64,000 nt of DNA from Flavobacteriaceae bacterium MAR_2010_188 (GTDB lineage Bacteria; Bacteroidota; Bacteroidia; Flavobacteriales; Flavobacteriaceae): assembly GCA_900104375.1 (NCBI GenBank), contig LT629302.1:2382001-2446000 (forward strand), written 5' to 3'. Position 1 is the first letter of the stretch; each line of letters begins with the position of its first letter. The notes beneath the pieces were generated by a model. It did not search any database, was not told the DNA's origin, and was given only the letters and a program-made list of their open reading frames with translations. Positions 17,645-26,665 of this stretch are shown in pieces. The position numbers were made by a program, and so were the translations under genes.

Positions 17645-18598
17645 TTAAAAGACCGAAGATGCGATCGCTTTAATATTGTCGCTCTTTCCCATCGAATAAT
17701 AATGCAATACCGGCACGCCAGCAGCTAGTAATTCTTTGGATTGTGTGATACACCATTCTACACCAACTTCCCTAACTTGTTTGTTAGTGGTGCATTTTTC
17801 TACTTCGGCGATAAGAGCTTCTGGTAAATCTATCTTGAAAACTTGAGGTAAAAGTTGAAGATGACTCTTTGTAGCAAAAGGTTTAATCCCCGGAATTATA
17901 GGCACATTGATTCCTGCCTCCTTGGCCTTTTCAACAAAATTGAAATAATCCTTGTTATCAAAAAACATCTGGGTAACCACATAATCTGCACCAGCGTCTA
18001 CTTTTTGCTTTAATCTTTTTAAATCTGAATTTATAGAAGGCGCTTCAATATGCTTTTCAGGATAACCAGCCACACCTATACAAAAATTAGATTTATCATC
18101 TACCTCAACTACATTATGAAGGTATTGACCCTTATTAAGATTTTTTATCTGGTCTACCAATTCTACTGCATAACAATGGCCGCCTTGGGTTGGTTGAAAA
18201 TATTTTTGATGGGGCATCGCATCACCTCGTAATGCCATCACGTTATCTAACCCCAAATAATGACAATCTACCAAGAGATATTCAGTTTCTTCACGGCTGA
18301 AACCCCCGCATAACACATGAGGTACCGTGTCTACATCATATTTATGTTTTATCGCCGCACAGATACCAACGGTACCGGGCCTCATTCTGGTAATCTTGCG
18401 ATCCAATAAGCCTTCTTTTTCGATGTAAATGTATTCTTCACGCGAAGTTGTAACATCAATAAACGGCGGTTTAAATTCCATTAAAGGATCAATATTATCG
18501 TAAAGTTCCTTAATATTTTTACCTTTTTTAGGTGGAATTATTTCAAAAGAAAACAAGGTCTTACCGTTTGCTTTTTTTATATGGTCTGTTACTTTCAT
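17645..18598 (-). CDS. metF: Methylenetetrahydrofolate reductase
   Basis: A 317-residue FAD-dependent TIM-barrel enzyme that reduces 5,10-methylene-THF to 5-methyl-THF, the methyl donor for MetH. Family blocks: FSFEIIPPKKGKN at 16-28, the VTTSR segment, ALRGD near residue 122, and GADYVVTQMFFDN near 200. It follows metH by about 80 bp and belongs to the SAM-riboswitch-controlled operon. A CCTGCC-type palindrome sits 7 bp before its start. Confidence 0.95.
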   Translation of the reverse strand: MKVTDHIKKANGKTLFSFEIIPPKKGKNIKELYDNIDPLMEFKPPFIDVTTSREEYIYIEKEGLLDRKITRMRPGTVGICAAIKHKYDVDTVPHVLCGGFSREETEYLLVDCHYLGLDNVMALRGDAMPHQKYFQPTQGGHCYAVELVDQIKNLNKGQYLHNVVEVDDKSNFCIGVAGYPEKHIEAPSINSDLKRLKQKVDAGADYVVTQMFFDNKDYFNFVEKAKEAGINVPIIPGIKPFATKSHLQLLPQVFKIDLPEALIAEVEKCTTNKQVREVGVEWCITQSKELLAAGVPVLHYYSMGKSDNIKAIASSVF

Positions 18599-18604
18599 AA
18601 TCGT

Positions 18605-18620
18605 ACCTGCGCAGGCAGGT
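18605..18620. repeat. CCTGCC-type palindrome directly before metF
   Basis: ACCTGCGCAGGCAGGT contains the perfect 10-bp palindrome CCTGCGCAGG and outer arms ACCTG/CAGGT. It lies 7 bp from the metF start codon, where a ribosome would bind. Confidence 0.6.
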
Positions 18621-18680
18621 ATCTTTTTAATTATTAAATCTCAATCCCAATATGCGGGAATCTTATTATATTTTTTTTAA

Positions 18681-21422
18681 TTAATCATCTGCCAAATTTG
18701 GGCTTAACCATTTTCTGGCTTCATCCAAGGAAATTCCTCTACGTTTTGAATAATCGACCAATTGGTCTTCGGTTATTTTTCCTAAACCAAAATATTTTGC
18801 TTCTTCGTTAGCGAAATAATAACCACTAACACTGGCCGCTGGCCACATTGCCAAACTTTCGGTTAATTGAACACCAATATTTTCTTCAACTTTAAGAATG
18901 TCCCAAATCGTTTTTTTCTCTAAGTGATCAGGACAGGCAGGATAACCCGGCGCCGGCCTAATTCCTTTATAGTTTTCCTTGATCAAATCGTCATTAGACA
19001 AGTTCTCGTTGGTATTATAAGCCCAGTAATTTATTCTGATTTCCTTATGCAGATATTCGGCAAAGGCTTCGGCTAAACGATCGGCCAATGCCTTGATCAT
19101 GATAGAATTATAATCGTCATTATCCTTTTCAAACTGTTTCGCAAGCTTGTCCGTACCGAAACCGGTCGAAACACAGAAACATCCTATATAATCTTCGATG
19201 CCTGAACTTTTTGGTGCGATAAAATCTGATAGCGCAAAATTCTTCAACCCATCACGTTTTTTAAGCTGTTGGCGTAAGGTCAAAAATTTGAATATTTCCG
19301 AATCCGTTGTAACTTCTATATCGTCGTCATCAACGGAATTTGCTTTGAAAAGTCCAAAGATTCCCTTTGCTTTTAAAAGTTTTTCATCCAAAATCCGGTT
19401 TAGCAATTCTTGTGCGTCAGCAAAAAGTTCCGTCGCCTGAGAGCCGACAACTTCATCGGTCAGAATCTCTGGATATTTACCATGAAGGTCCCAACTTCTA
19501 AAAAATGGGCTCCAATCGATAAAATCCTTCAATTTATTAAGTTCTAAGTCTTCAATCACCGTAATCCCCATTGACGAAGGTTTAGTGATTTCTGATTTAT
19601 TCCAATCTATCTTGAATTTATTATTACGCGCTCCTTCAATCGTTTGAAACTCTTTCCTTTTACCGCGTTTTAAAAACTGTTGGCTAAAGGCTTCATATTC
19701 TGCCCGAATTAGTTCTTTATAAACCTTGTTATCCTTTTGAAGTAGATTCCCAACCACAGTCACCGCTCTAGAAGCATCGTTAACATGAACCACACTATGC
19801 GAATAATTTGGTGCGATTTTTACCGAAGTATGCGCTTTGGAAGTGGTAGCGCCTCCAATCAATAAAGGAACATTAAAATTTTTCTTTTCCATCTCTTTGG
19901 AAACGTAAACCATTTCATCTAACGACGGTGTTATAAGTCCGCTTAGACCAATAATATCCACGTTTTCTCTCATGGCAGCCTCAATGATTTTTTCTGGCGG
20001 AACCATAACTCCAAGGTCAATAATTTCATAATTGTTACATCCAAGAACAACACTCACAATATTTTTCCCAATGTCGTGCACATCTCCCTTTACGGTTGCC
20101 ATTAATACTTTGCCCGCATATTCAACTTTACCGTCTTTTTCAGCTTCAATAAAAGGTTGAAGATAAGCCACGGCTTTCTTCATGACCCTTGCCGATTTTA
20201 CAACTTGGGGTAAAAACATTTTTCCGCTTCCAAATAAGTCGCCAACTACGTTCATCCCAATCATCAAAGGGCCTTCAATCACTTCTATCGGGCGTGAAAA
20301 CGTTTGTCTTGCTTCCTCAACATCCTCAATTATATGGGAATCGATTCCTTTTACCAACGCATGGGTAATTCTATCTTGAAGTTCTTCATTTCGCCATTCT
20401 AAAACCTGTTCTTCTTTTCTGTTACCCGAATCTTTCACCGTATCGGCATAGTCGAGCAACCTTTCAGTTGAATCTTCTCGTCTGTTCAAAAGAACATCTT
20501 CTACCAATGTCAATAATTCTTTGGGGATTTCGTCATAAATTTCTAGCATCGTTGGATTAACGATACCCATGGTCATCCCATGTTTTATTCCATGATAAAG
20601 AAAGGCGGAATGCATTGCTTCCCGCACCACATTATTTCCTCTAAACGAAAATGAAACGTTGCTCACTCCACCAGAAACATTGGCATGAGGAAGATTTTCT
20701 TTGATCCATTTTGTTGCCTTGAAGAAATCCAGCGCATTATTTCGATGTTCGTCCATTCCCGTAGCTACAGGAAAAATGTTTGGGTCAAAAATGATATCCT
20801 CTGCCGGAAAATTTATTTTTTCAACTAGCAAATCATAAGATCTTTTGCAGATTTCTATTCGACGCTCATAATTATCAGCTTGACCATCTTCATCGAAGGC
20901 CATGACAATAACCGCCGCTCCGTACCTCTTTACCAGTCGGGCTTGACGTAAAAATTCATCTTCACCACCTTTCAAACTAATGGAATTCACAACACCTTTA
21001 CCTTGGACAACCTTTAATCCGGCCTCAATGATTTCCCATTTAGAACTGTCGATCATCACGGGAATACGAGAAATATCAGGTTCGGATGCGATGAGATTCA
21101 GAAACGTGGTCATAGCTTCTACACCATCGAGCATTCCTTCGTCCATATTCACATCCAAAATCTGCGCGCCACCATCAACTTGGTCCCTTGCCACTTCAAC
21201 CGCTTCTAGGTAATTTTCATCTTTGATCAATCTCAAAAACTTACGGGAACCGGTGACATTGGTACGTTCACCTATATTTATAAAGTTGCTTTCCCTAGTA
21301 ACTATTAGAGGTTCTAGGCCGGAAAGGATGAGAGGTTTTTGGGTTTTGGTTGCTGGATTATCGTTTTTGGTTTTTGGTTTTTGGTTTTTGGCTTCGTTAT
21401 TCTGGTTTTCTTTCATCTTCAT
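18681..21422 (-). CDS. metH: Methionine synthase, folate/cobalamin/reactivation part (split MetH)
   Basis: A 913-residue protein lacking the N-terminal homocysteine domain, which is encoded separately at 21809-22810. Order: low-complexity head (about 1-30), pterin-binding barrel ([15 protein letters not shown] near 45 to about 320), cobalamin cap and B12-binding domain ([11 protein letters not shown], the DxHxxG His ligand, about residue 450), and SAM-dependent reactivation domain ([12 protein letters not shown] near 830). The first 30 residues ([17 protein letters not shown]) are a translated heptamer microsatellite and not family sequence. The start overlaps the S23 gene stop. Confidence 0.93.
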   Translation of the reverse strand: MKMKENQNNEAKNQKPKTKNDNPATKTQKPLILSGLEPLIVTRESNFINIGERTNVTGSRKFLRLIKDENYLEAVEVARDQVDGGAQILDVNMDEGMLDGVEAMTTFLNLIASEPDISRIPVMIDSSKWEIIEAGLKVVQGKGVVNSISLKGGEDEFLRQARLVKRYGAAVIVMAFDEDGQADNYERRIEICKRSYDLLVEKINFPAEDIIFDPNIFPVATGMDEHRNNALDFFKATKWIKENLPHANVSGGVSNVSFSFRGNNVVREAMHSAFLYHGIKHGMTMGIVNPTMLEIYDEIPKELLTLVEDVLLNRREDSTERLLDYADTVKDSGNRKEEQVLEWRNEELQDRITHALVKGIDSHIIEDVEEARQTFSRPIEVIEGPLMIGMNVVGDLFGSGKMFLPQVVKSARVMKKAVAYLQPFIEAEKDGKVEYAGKVLMATVKGDVHDIGKNIVSVVLGCNNYEIIDLGVMVPPEKIIEAAMRENVDIIGLSGLITPSLDEMVYVSKEMEKKNFNVPLLIGGATTSKAHTSVKIAPNYSHSVVHVNDASRAVTVVGNLLQKDNKVYKELIRAEYEAFSQQFLKRGKRKEFQTIEGARNNKFKIDWNKSEITKPSSMGITVIEDLELNKLKDFIDWSPFFRSWDLHGKYPEILTDEVVGSQATELFADAQELLNRILDEKLLKAKGIFGLFKANSVDDDDIEVTTDSEIFKFLTLRQQLKKRDGLKNFALSDFIAPKSSGIEDYIGCFCVSTGFGTDKLAKQFEKDNDDYNSIMIKALADRLAEAFAEYLHKEIRINYWAYNTNENLSNDDLIKENYKGIRPAPGYPACPDHLEKKTIWDILKVEENIGVQLTESLAMWPAASVSGYYFANEEAKYFGLGKITEDQLVDYSKRRGISLDEARKWLSPNLADD

Positions 21423-21775
21423 AATCCTGTATAATATTTAATAAATCCATTCAACAACTTTTTACAACTTAATATTTTTGACAAAAGATTTTCTAAAACT
21501 TCGACAGATATATAATTTAAGTCATATGCTATATAGATTTGAGTTTCAAGTTCGAATAAAGAACCTCTGGATATGTATAAGAAATTCAATGTGCCTTTTG
21601 GTGTACTTCTACCGCAACCTTCAGCTATATTTGACGGTATAGACACAGAGCATCTTCTAATCTGACTAGTAAGCCCATAAATTTCTTCATTAGGAAATCC
21701 CGAGGATATCTTGTAAATCAATCCACATAAAGCCCGAGAATCCTTCCACACTTCTAATTCATTGTACGATTTCAT
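21419..21775 (-). CDS. Four-helix-bundle protein (S23 / 23S rRNA intervening-sequence family)
   Basis: A protein of about 118 residues. The ATG at 21775 ([22 protein letters not shown]) was chosen over one at 21805 because the family begins with the Y-x-x-LEVWK segment. Typical blocks: [30 protein letters not shown] and [18 protein letters not shown]. Members were first noted inside 23S rRNA insertions; free-standing copies are dispersed in Bacteroidota and their role is unknown. Here it sits between the two metH genes, overlaps the second by 4 bp, and is flanked by heptamer repeats. Confidence 0.85.
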   Translation of the reverse strand: MKSYNELEVWKDSRALCGLIYKISSGFPNEEIYGLTSQIRRCSVSIPSNIAEGCGRSTPKGTLNFLYISRGSLFELETQIYIAYDLNYISVEVLENLLSKILSCKKLLNGFIKYYTGL

Positions 21776-21794
21776 TTGCAATACTTTTTCTTCA

Positions 21795-21832
21795 CCAAAA
21801 ACCAAAAACTATAAACTATAAACTAATCTTCG
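21795..21832. repeat. Short heptamer repeats between metH halves
   Basis: On the minus strand AGTTTAT is repeated twice and then TTTTTGG twice, covering the stop codon of the first metH gene (ending RRLVYSL) and the gap to the S23 gene. The last few codons of the homocysteine-domain gene are therefore repeat-derived. Confidence 0.6.
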
Positions 21833-22810
21833 CGGTTCATAACTGGCTGCCACTTCCGCAATCGCCTTAATATGCTCTGGAGTAGTACCGCAACAGCCAC
21901 CAATTATATTAATGAGTCCATCTTTTAAGTATTCTTCAATTAGAACCTTCATCTGTTCTGGTGATTGATCATATTCTCCGAAGGCATTTGGTAGGCCGGC
22001 GTTTGGATGGGCCGAAGTATAAAAATCCGTAGTTCTTGACAAGCGTTGTAAATATGGTTGAAGTTGCTCCGCACCAAGGGCACAATTAAATCCGATGGAA
22101 AGAAGTGGGATATGTGAAACGGAGGTTGCAAAAGCTTCCACCGTTTGGCCAGATAAGGTTCTACCGGAGGCATCGGTAATAGTCCCAGAAACCATTATCG
22201 GAATATCCAAGTTTCTATCAGCCTTCACCTCATCAATAGCGAAAAGCGCTGCCTTTGCATTTAGCGTATCAAAAATTGTTTCCACTAAAAGCACATCGAC
22301 CCCACCATCTATAAGTGCTTCGACCTGCTCTTTATAGGCAATCCTTAAAGCATCAAATGTTATAGCACGGAATTCTGGTTTATTGACATCTGGCGACATA
22401 CTTGCAGTTTTATTGGTCGGACCAATACTCCCGGCAATAAATCTAGGTTTGTTTGGATTTTTTAAGCTGAATTCATCCGCCACCTGTTTAGCAATCTTGG
22501 CTGACTCATAATTGAGCTCATAGACCAAGTTTTCCATATTGTAATCTGCCATGGCGACAGAAGTTCCAGAAAATGTATTGGTTTCTACAATATCTGCACC
22601 GGCCTCAAAATATTTTCGATGCACATCTGCAATTGCCTTTGGTTGGGTTAGGGACAACAAATCGTTGTTGCCTTTTAGGGAAGAGGGATAATCCTTAAAT
22701 CGTTCTCCCCTATAATCTTGCTCGGAAAAATTATAACGCTGCAACATGGTGCCCATGGCGCCGTCTAGCACTAAAATGCGTTCTTGTAAAGCTTGTTCTA
22801 TTTTAGACAT
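21809..22810 (-). CDS. Homocysteine S-methyltransferase domain of methionine synthase (split MetH)
   Basis: A 333-residue homocysteine-binding barrel equal to the N-terminal module of E. coli MetH. It opens with ILVLDGAMGTMLQRYNF (13-29). The zinc ligands are GFNCALG near residue 242 and GGCCGTTPEH near 308. It supplies homocysteine thiolate to the methylcobalamin on the partner protein encoded at 18681-21422. Splitting of MetH into these two proteins is common in Flavobacteriia. It is the first gene behind a SAM-I riboswitch. Confidence 0.93.
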   Translation of the reverse strand: MSKIEQALQERILVLDGAMGTMLQRYNFSEQDYRGERFKDYPSSLKGNNDLLSLTQPKAIADVHRKYFEAGADIVETNTFSGTSVAMADYNMENLVYELNYESAKIAKQVADEFSLKNPNKPRFIAGSIGPTNKTASMSPDVNKPEFRAITFDALRIAYKEQVEALIDGGVDVLLVETIFDTLNAKAALFAIDEVKADRNLDIPIMVSGTITDASGRTLSGQTVEAFATSVSHIPLLSIGFNCALGAEQLQPYLQRLSRTTDFYTSAHPNAGLPNAFGEYDQSPEQMKVLIEEYLKDGLINIIGGCCGTTPEHIKAIAEVAASYEPRRLVYSL

Positions 22811-22863
22811 ATTTTTTAAAAAATATTAATATGTCATCAGGAAAGTAAGGGAATTACTTTTGG

Positions 22864-22980
22864 GTTATCTTTCCGATTGAGTAACCAATCAGTAGAATTT
22901 AGCACCTTCTCATCTTCTTTTGGTCGAAAAAGGGTTGCCAAGGCTTCAATGGGTCTAGTCCCTCTGCCTTTCATGATAAC
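22864..22980 (-). promoter_or_regulatory. SAM-I (S-box) riboswitch upstream of metH-metF
   Basis: Read on the minus strand: P1 5' arm GTTATC (22980-22975), then AAAGGCAGAGGGA, the GACCC turn, GAAGCCTTGGCAACC, a variable hairpin, AAGGTGCTAAATTCTAC, a P4 hairpin, and P1 3' arm GATAAC (22869-22864). The AGAGGGA, GCAACC and AAGGTGCTAA(a/t)TCC-like blocks are the S-box core. It ends about 54 nt before the first metH start. High SAM should turn the operon off. I see no obvious U-run terminator, so the expression platform is unresolved. Confidence 0.93.
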
Positions 22981-23008
22981 ATTCAATAAGAGTTTGAACT
23001 TTGGGCTA

Positions 23009-23038
23009 CAAATTAAGTGAATAAATTGCGGAATGCAA
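23009..23038 (-). promoter_or_regulatory. Candidate promoter for the metH riboswitch transcript
   Basis: Minus strand TTG (23038-23036), 19 nt, TTAATTTG (23016-23009), one mismatch from TAnnTTTG. The following AAAGTTCAAAC stretch is shared with the leader of the second SAM riboswitch. Confidence 0.4.
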
Positions 23039-23084
23039 TGCGATAAAACAACTTTCTAATTAATCACTTTTTAAGGCTTGTCTA

Positions 23085-23975
23085 TCAATCGAATAAACTT
23101 GACGAAAGATACCGGTCTCCTCGATCACAAATAATTGCGACAATCACACCTTGGTCCAAATTTTCTATAAGCTTTAAAGCAGAAGTGACGGAACCGCCAC
23201 TACTCATGCCCGCAAAAATCCCTTCTTCTTTCGCCAACCTCACTGTCATTTGTTTAGCTTCTTTTTCAGTAACTTCTATAACCTTATCCACTTTAGAACG
23301 GTCAAAGATTTTTGGAACATATTCTGGAGACCATTTTCTAATTCCTGGAATACTTGCTCCATCCGCAGGTTGAGCTCCGACAATTTGAATGTTCTTATTT
23401 TGTTCTTTCAAATAAGTTGAAACGCCCATAATTGTCCCAGTCGTTCCCATTGCAGAAACAAAATGGGTGACTTCATGATTGGTATCTCGCCAAATCTCAG
23501 GACCGGTTGTTTTATAATGAGCCTTCCAATTATCGTCATTTTCGAACTGATTCAATAAAATATAACCTTCTTTATCCCTCATTTTAAAAGCGAGATCTCT
23601 TGAGCCTTCAATCCCTCTATCGGAAGACGTCAAAATAACCTCAGCCCCATAAGCTCTCATTGTTTTTACACGCTCCTCAGTAGAGTTTTCCGGCATAATC
23701 AAGGACATTTTAAGTCCCAAAGTATTTGCGATAAATGCCAAGGCAATTCCCGTGTTTCCGCTGGTCGCTTCAACAAGATGGTCACCTTTAATGATATCTC
23801 CTCGGTCCAAGGCAGATTTAATCATATTATAGGCTGGCCGATCCTTAACGCTTCCGCCCGGATTGTTACCTTCTAACTTAAAAAATAGGCGAACATTGGG
23901 GTTGGGGTTAAGAACCTGTGATTCTACCAAAGGCGTATTTCCTATTTCATCTAATATCGTATGCTTATTTATCAC
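23085..23975 (-). CDS. cysM: Cysteine synthase (CysM-type O-acetylserine sulfhydrylase)
   Basis: A 296-residue fold-type II PLP enzyme that makes cysteine from O-acetylserine and sulfide (or thiosulfate for CysM). Motifs: IGNTPLV at 11-17, PLP lysine in NNPGGSVKDRPAY near residue 42, the phosphate loop EATSGNTGIAL, and GTTGTIMGV near 175. The GGSVKDR form is closer to CysM than CysK. It overlaps cysE by 11 bp and is the second gene of that unit. Confidence 0.88.
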   Translation of the reverse strand: MINKHTILDEIGNTPLVESQVLNPNPNVRLFFKLEGNNPGGSVKDRPAYNMIKSALDRGDIIKGDHLVEATSGNTGIALAFIANTLGLKMSLIMPENSTEERVKTMRAYGAEVILTSSDRGIEGSRDLAFKMRDKEGYILLNQFENDDNWKAHYKTTGPEIWRDTNHEVTHFVSAMGTTGTIMGVSTYLKEQNKNIQIVGAQPADGASIPGIRKWSPEYVPKIFDRSKVDKVIEVTEKEAKQMTVRLAKEEGIFAGMSSGGSVTSALKLIENLDQGVIVAIICDRGDRYLSSSLFD

Positions 23976-24696
23976 TTCTTCTTTGACTTATTTTAATTTC
24001 AGTTTTATAGGATACTACTGAATTTTCGGGAATTGATTCGGTAATCCAAACGTTGGCTCCAATGATGCTGTTTTTTCCAATAACGATATCGCCGCCAAGA
24101 ATTGTAGCGTTTGCGTAGATGGTGACATTCTCTTCGATGGTAGGATGTCTTTTTTTATTGGATAACTCTTTTTTAATTTGAATTCCACCCAAAGTCACGC
24201 CTTGATAAATCTTCACATTATCCTTTATAATCGAAGTTTCCCCAATTACAACGCCTGTGCCGTGATCAATAAAAAATGACTCTCCTATGGTTGCTCCTGG
24301 GTGGATATCAATTCCTGTTTTGCCATGAGCAAACTCGCTCATTAACCTCGGAATAAGAGGAACATCCAATCTTAAAAGGGCATTGCTCAGTCTATAGATT
24401 GCGATGGCGTAGAAACCTGGATATGACAAATAAACTTCATTTAGACTCTTGGCGGCTGGGTCATTCGCCTCGATTGCCTTTGCATCTAAATCTATTTCAG
24501 CTTTTATATCTTCTATTTGATCGCAGAATTTTTTCCAAACTTGCTGACCACAATCTACTTTTAGTGTTTCGTAAATCTGTATGAATTCAATTTGAAGAAC
24601 TTCAAGCTCGCTTGTTCTATCTTCATCGAAAAGCACATAGAACAAACTATTGGTAAATATTTCAATCTTTTCTTTAACCCGGATATTGAAATTCAT
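23965..24696 (-). CDS. cysE: Serine O-acetyltransferase
   Basis: A 243-residue left-handed beta-helix acetyltransferase that makes O-acetylserine. The helical N-terminal region (1-125) precedes hexapeptide repeats: IDIHPGATIGESFFIDHGTG (catalytic His residues), VVIGETSIIKDNVKIYQGVTLGG, then a loop with Lys-rich insertion and IEENVTIYANATILGG. It forms a unit with cysM. It has its own promoter with a palindromic element. Confidence 0.9.
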   Translation of the reverse strand: MNFNIRVKEKIEIFTNSLFYVLFDEDRTSELEVLQIEFIQIYETLKVDCGQQVWKKFCDQIEDIKAEIDLDAKAIEANDPAAKSLNEVYLSYPGFYAIAIYRLSNALLRLDVPLIPRLMSEFAHGKTGIDIHPGATIGESFFIDHGTGVVIGETSIIKDNVKIYQGVTLGGIQIKKELSNKKRHPTIEENVTIYANATILGGDIVIGKNSIIGANVWITESIPENSVVSYKTEIKISQRRSDK

Positions 24697-24768
24697 TCAG
24701 AATGCTTAGTTGAAAATTCTAGAGTTAAGTAATGACATAATTCCAAAATTCTTATCGTTAATAGAGAA

Positions 24769-24811
24769 CAAATTTACTATATAATTTGATAGCCTATCAA
24801 TAGTTTGATAG
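24769..24811 (-). promoter_or_regulatory. cysE promoter with palindromic operator candidate
   Basis: Minus strand TTG (24800-24798), 21 nt, TAAATTTG (24776-24769), an exact match to the Bacteroidota consensus. A perfect palindrome TTGATAGCCTATCAA (24786-24800) covers the -33 TTG, and a further half-site TTGATAG occurs at 24805-24811. The position suggests a repressor or redox/cysteine-responsive regulator. An Rrf2-family gene at 30292-30699 is a candidate, but that link is inference. Confidence 0.6.
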
Positions 24812-24844
24812 CTGATCGCTTGAAAGATTATTACTGGAAAAGTT

Positions 24845-24957
24845 TTACGTTAAGCACACCCCCCTTTGAACCTTTCTTTAATGTTGGGAACTTTTAATAA
24901 AAGTTGAATACCAACAACTTCCCTCCTCCTAAGTAGGAACTGAGGGAATTGTTTTAA
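24845..24957. repeat. Interspersed element with CCTCC..GGAGG arms
   Basis: The gap after the FNR gene contains CCTCCTCCTAAGTAGGA, AACTTTTAATAAAAGTT (a perfect inverted repeat) and CACACCCCCCTTTGAACC. The CACACC-plus-CCTCC-TAGGAGG layout is shared with repeats at 49801-49866 and 52081-52151. No ORF in it looks real. Confidence 0.5.
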
Positions 24958-24988
24958 GGAAATATTCTTAGTTACAATTTTTATACCT

Positions 24989-26035
24989 CTAAATCGCCTG
25001 AACCACAGATTTTGGAGCTTCCTTACGGCTGCCATCAAAACCATCTACACCGGAAACCGTGGTATATTTTAATACATACCTCTTACCTGGGTTTATGATT
25101 TTATAAGCTGATTGGCACATTAGGGTTGCTTCATGAAAACCACATAAAATGAGTTTTAATTTGCCGTCATAGGTATTAACGTCTCCGATGGCAAATATTC
25201 CTGGAATGTTGGTTTGATAATCCACCGTATTCACCTTAATCGCGTTTTTTTCAATATCTAGCCCCCAATCGCAGATTGGACCAAGTTTTGGAGAAAGACC
25301 AAACAACGGAATAAAAGCATCTGCCTCTAACTCGTATGATTTGTCTTCCTGAGTAATGGTAATCGCTTCCAATGAATTTGCGCCATGTAGGGCGGTAACT
25401 TCCCCAGGTGTGATAAGGTTAATTTTTCCTAGTAATTTAAGTTCTTGCACTTTCTCTACTGAATCTAAAGCGCCTCTAAATTCATTTCTTCTGTGAACAA
25501 GCGTAACTTCCGATGCTATTTTTGAAAGAAAAATGCTCCAATCTAAGGCAGAATCGCCGCCACCAGAAATAACCACTTTCTTATTGCGATAAACTTCTGG
25601 ATCTTTAATAATATAGTTTACGCCGTTATCTTCAAACTTTTGAAGATTTTCAATAATAGGTTTTCTAGGTTCAAATGAGCCAAGACCGCCTGCAATTGCT
25701 ACGACCGGGGCATTATGCCGAGTTCCTTTATTGGTAGTTACAACGAAACTGCCGTCTCCCAGTTTTTCAATAGTTTCGGCTCTTTCGCCCAAAGTAAATC
25801 CTGGCTTAAATTGCTTAGACTGTTCCAATAAGTTCCGCACCAAATCACCTGCAAGAATCTCTGGAAATCCAGGTATATCGTAAATTGGTTTTTTAGGATA
25901 GATTTCAGAACATTGCCCGCCTGGCTGAGGCAAAGCATCGATAAGATGACAATTTAATTCAAGCAAGCCTGCTTCAAAAACGGTGAAAAGCCCGGTTGGA
26001 CCTGCACCGATTATAAGTATATCAGTTTTAATCAT
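24989..26035 (-). CDS. Thioredoxin reductase-like ferredoxin-NADP+ reductase (type 2 FNR)
   Basis: A 348-residue FAD/NADP flavoprotein. FAD motif ILIIGAGPTGLFTVFEAG at 5-22, GQC/YDIPGFPE segment near 40-58, NADP motif VVISGGGDSALDW near 150, and a second FAD block GIFAIGDV near 280. It lacks the CxxC redox pair of thioredoxin reductase, matching YumC-type FNR. It lies last in the sulfite-reduction operon, so it probably supplies electrons from NADPH to the sulfite reductase through a ferredoxin that is not encoded nearby. Confidence 0.85.
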   Translation of the reverse strand: MIKTDILIIGAGPTGLFTVFEAGLLELNCHLIDALPQPGGQCSEIYPKKPIYDIPGFPEILAGDLVRNLLEQSKQFKPGFTLGERAETIEKLGDGSFVVTTNKGTRHNAPVVAIAGGLGSFEPRKPIIENLQKFEDNGVNYIIKDPEVYRNKKVVISGGGDSALDWSIFLSKIASEVTLVHRRNEFRGALDSVEKVQELKLLGKINLITPGEVTALHGANSLEAITITQEDKSYELEADAFIPLFGLSPKLGPICDWGLDIEKNAIKVNTVDYQTNIPGIFAIGDVNTYDGKLKLILCGFHEATLMCQSAYKIINPGKRYVLKYTTVSGVDGFDGSRKEAPKSVVQAI

Positions 26036-26046
26036 AGATTCAATTT

Positions 26047-26664
26047 TTAAGAAATGAGACCTTTGGTGAACTCATTCAATTTTTCAACTTTTTCTTCAAA
26101 ATTTCCTGCAATCGTTTTTCTATAAGTATTGAGGTTGATTACTAAATCGTCGATATTTTCCGGTAAAACCTCTTCAAAAAATTGACGCAATCTTTTTGCC
26201 GTAGTTGGAGATTTTCCATTGGTAGAAATGGCAACCTTTACATTTCCTTTGGTAACAATCCCACCCATATAGAAATCACAGTATGGCGGATTATCAGCCA
26301 CATTCACCAAAATACTTCGCTCTCTACAATCCTTATAAATTTGAACATTCACCTCTGGATTATCCGTCGTCGCAACCACAATATGTTTTTTTTCTAGGTT
26401 TGAAGAGTGATAGTAATCTTCAATAATCTCCACCTTATATTCTTTAGCAAGATGCAAGGTTTCAGCTCGAAACATGGGTGCTATCATTGTGACATTTGCA
26501 TCCGGGCTTGATTTTAGGAGAAAGTGAAGCTTTTCTTCAGCCACATTTCCACCGCCAACAATCAGAAAATTTAAGTTTTTTACTTTTAAGAAAATCGGGT
26601 ATAGATTGTTCCTTTCAATCGTTGTTGCGTGAGCAGAAACCTCTTTGTTTGTAGTTGTTTCCAT
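26047..26664 (-). CDS. Precorrin-2 dehydrogenase / sirohydrochlorin ferrochelatase (CysG N-terminal type)
   Basis: A 205-residue siroheme synthase of the Met8p/SirC class. The NAD motif NFLIVGGGNVAEEK lies near residue 31, followed by VVATTDNPEVN and VNVADNPPYCDFYMG near 120. It oxidises precorrin-2 and is likely to insert iron to give siroheme. Together with the adjacent CobA it replaces the fused CysG of enterobacteria. It starts 1 bp after the cobA stop, tightly coupled. Confidence 0.92.
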   Translation of the reverse strand: METTTNKEVSAHATTIERNNLYPIFLKVKNLNFLIVGGGNVAEEKLHFLLKSSPDANVTMIAPMFRAETLHLAKEYKVEIIEDYYHSSNLEKKHIVVATTDNPEVNVQIYKDCRERSILVNVADNPPYCDFYMGGIVTKGNVKVAISTNGKSPTTAKRLRQFFEEVLPENIDDLVINLNTYRKTIAGNFEEKVEKLNEFTKGLIS

Positions 26665-26665
26665 T

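Noticed and set aside
18681-22810. Frameshifted metH pseudogene
   Set aside because: Both parts are intact at domain borders, have their own starts, and split MetH is normal in Flavobacteriia.
22811-23084. Cobalamin riboswitch before metH
   Set aside because: Core elements match SAM-I, and no B12-box was seen.
24850-25044. 64-codon minus-strand ORF after the FNR gene
   Set aside because: It overlaps the end of the FNR gene in another frame and runs through an interspersed repeat.
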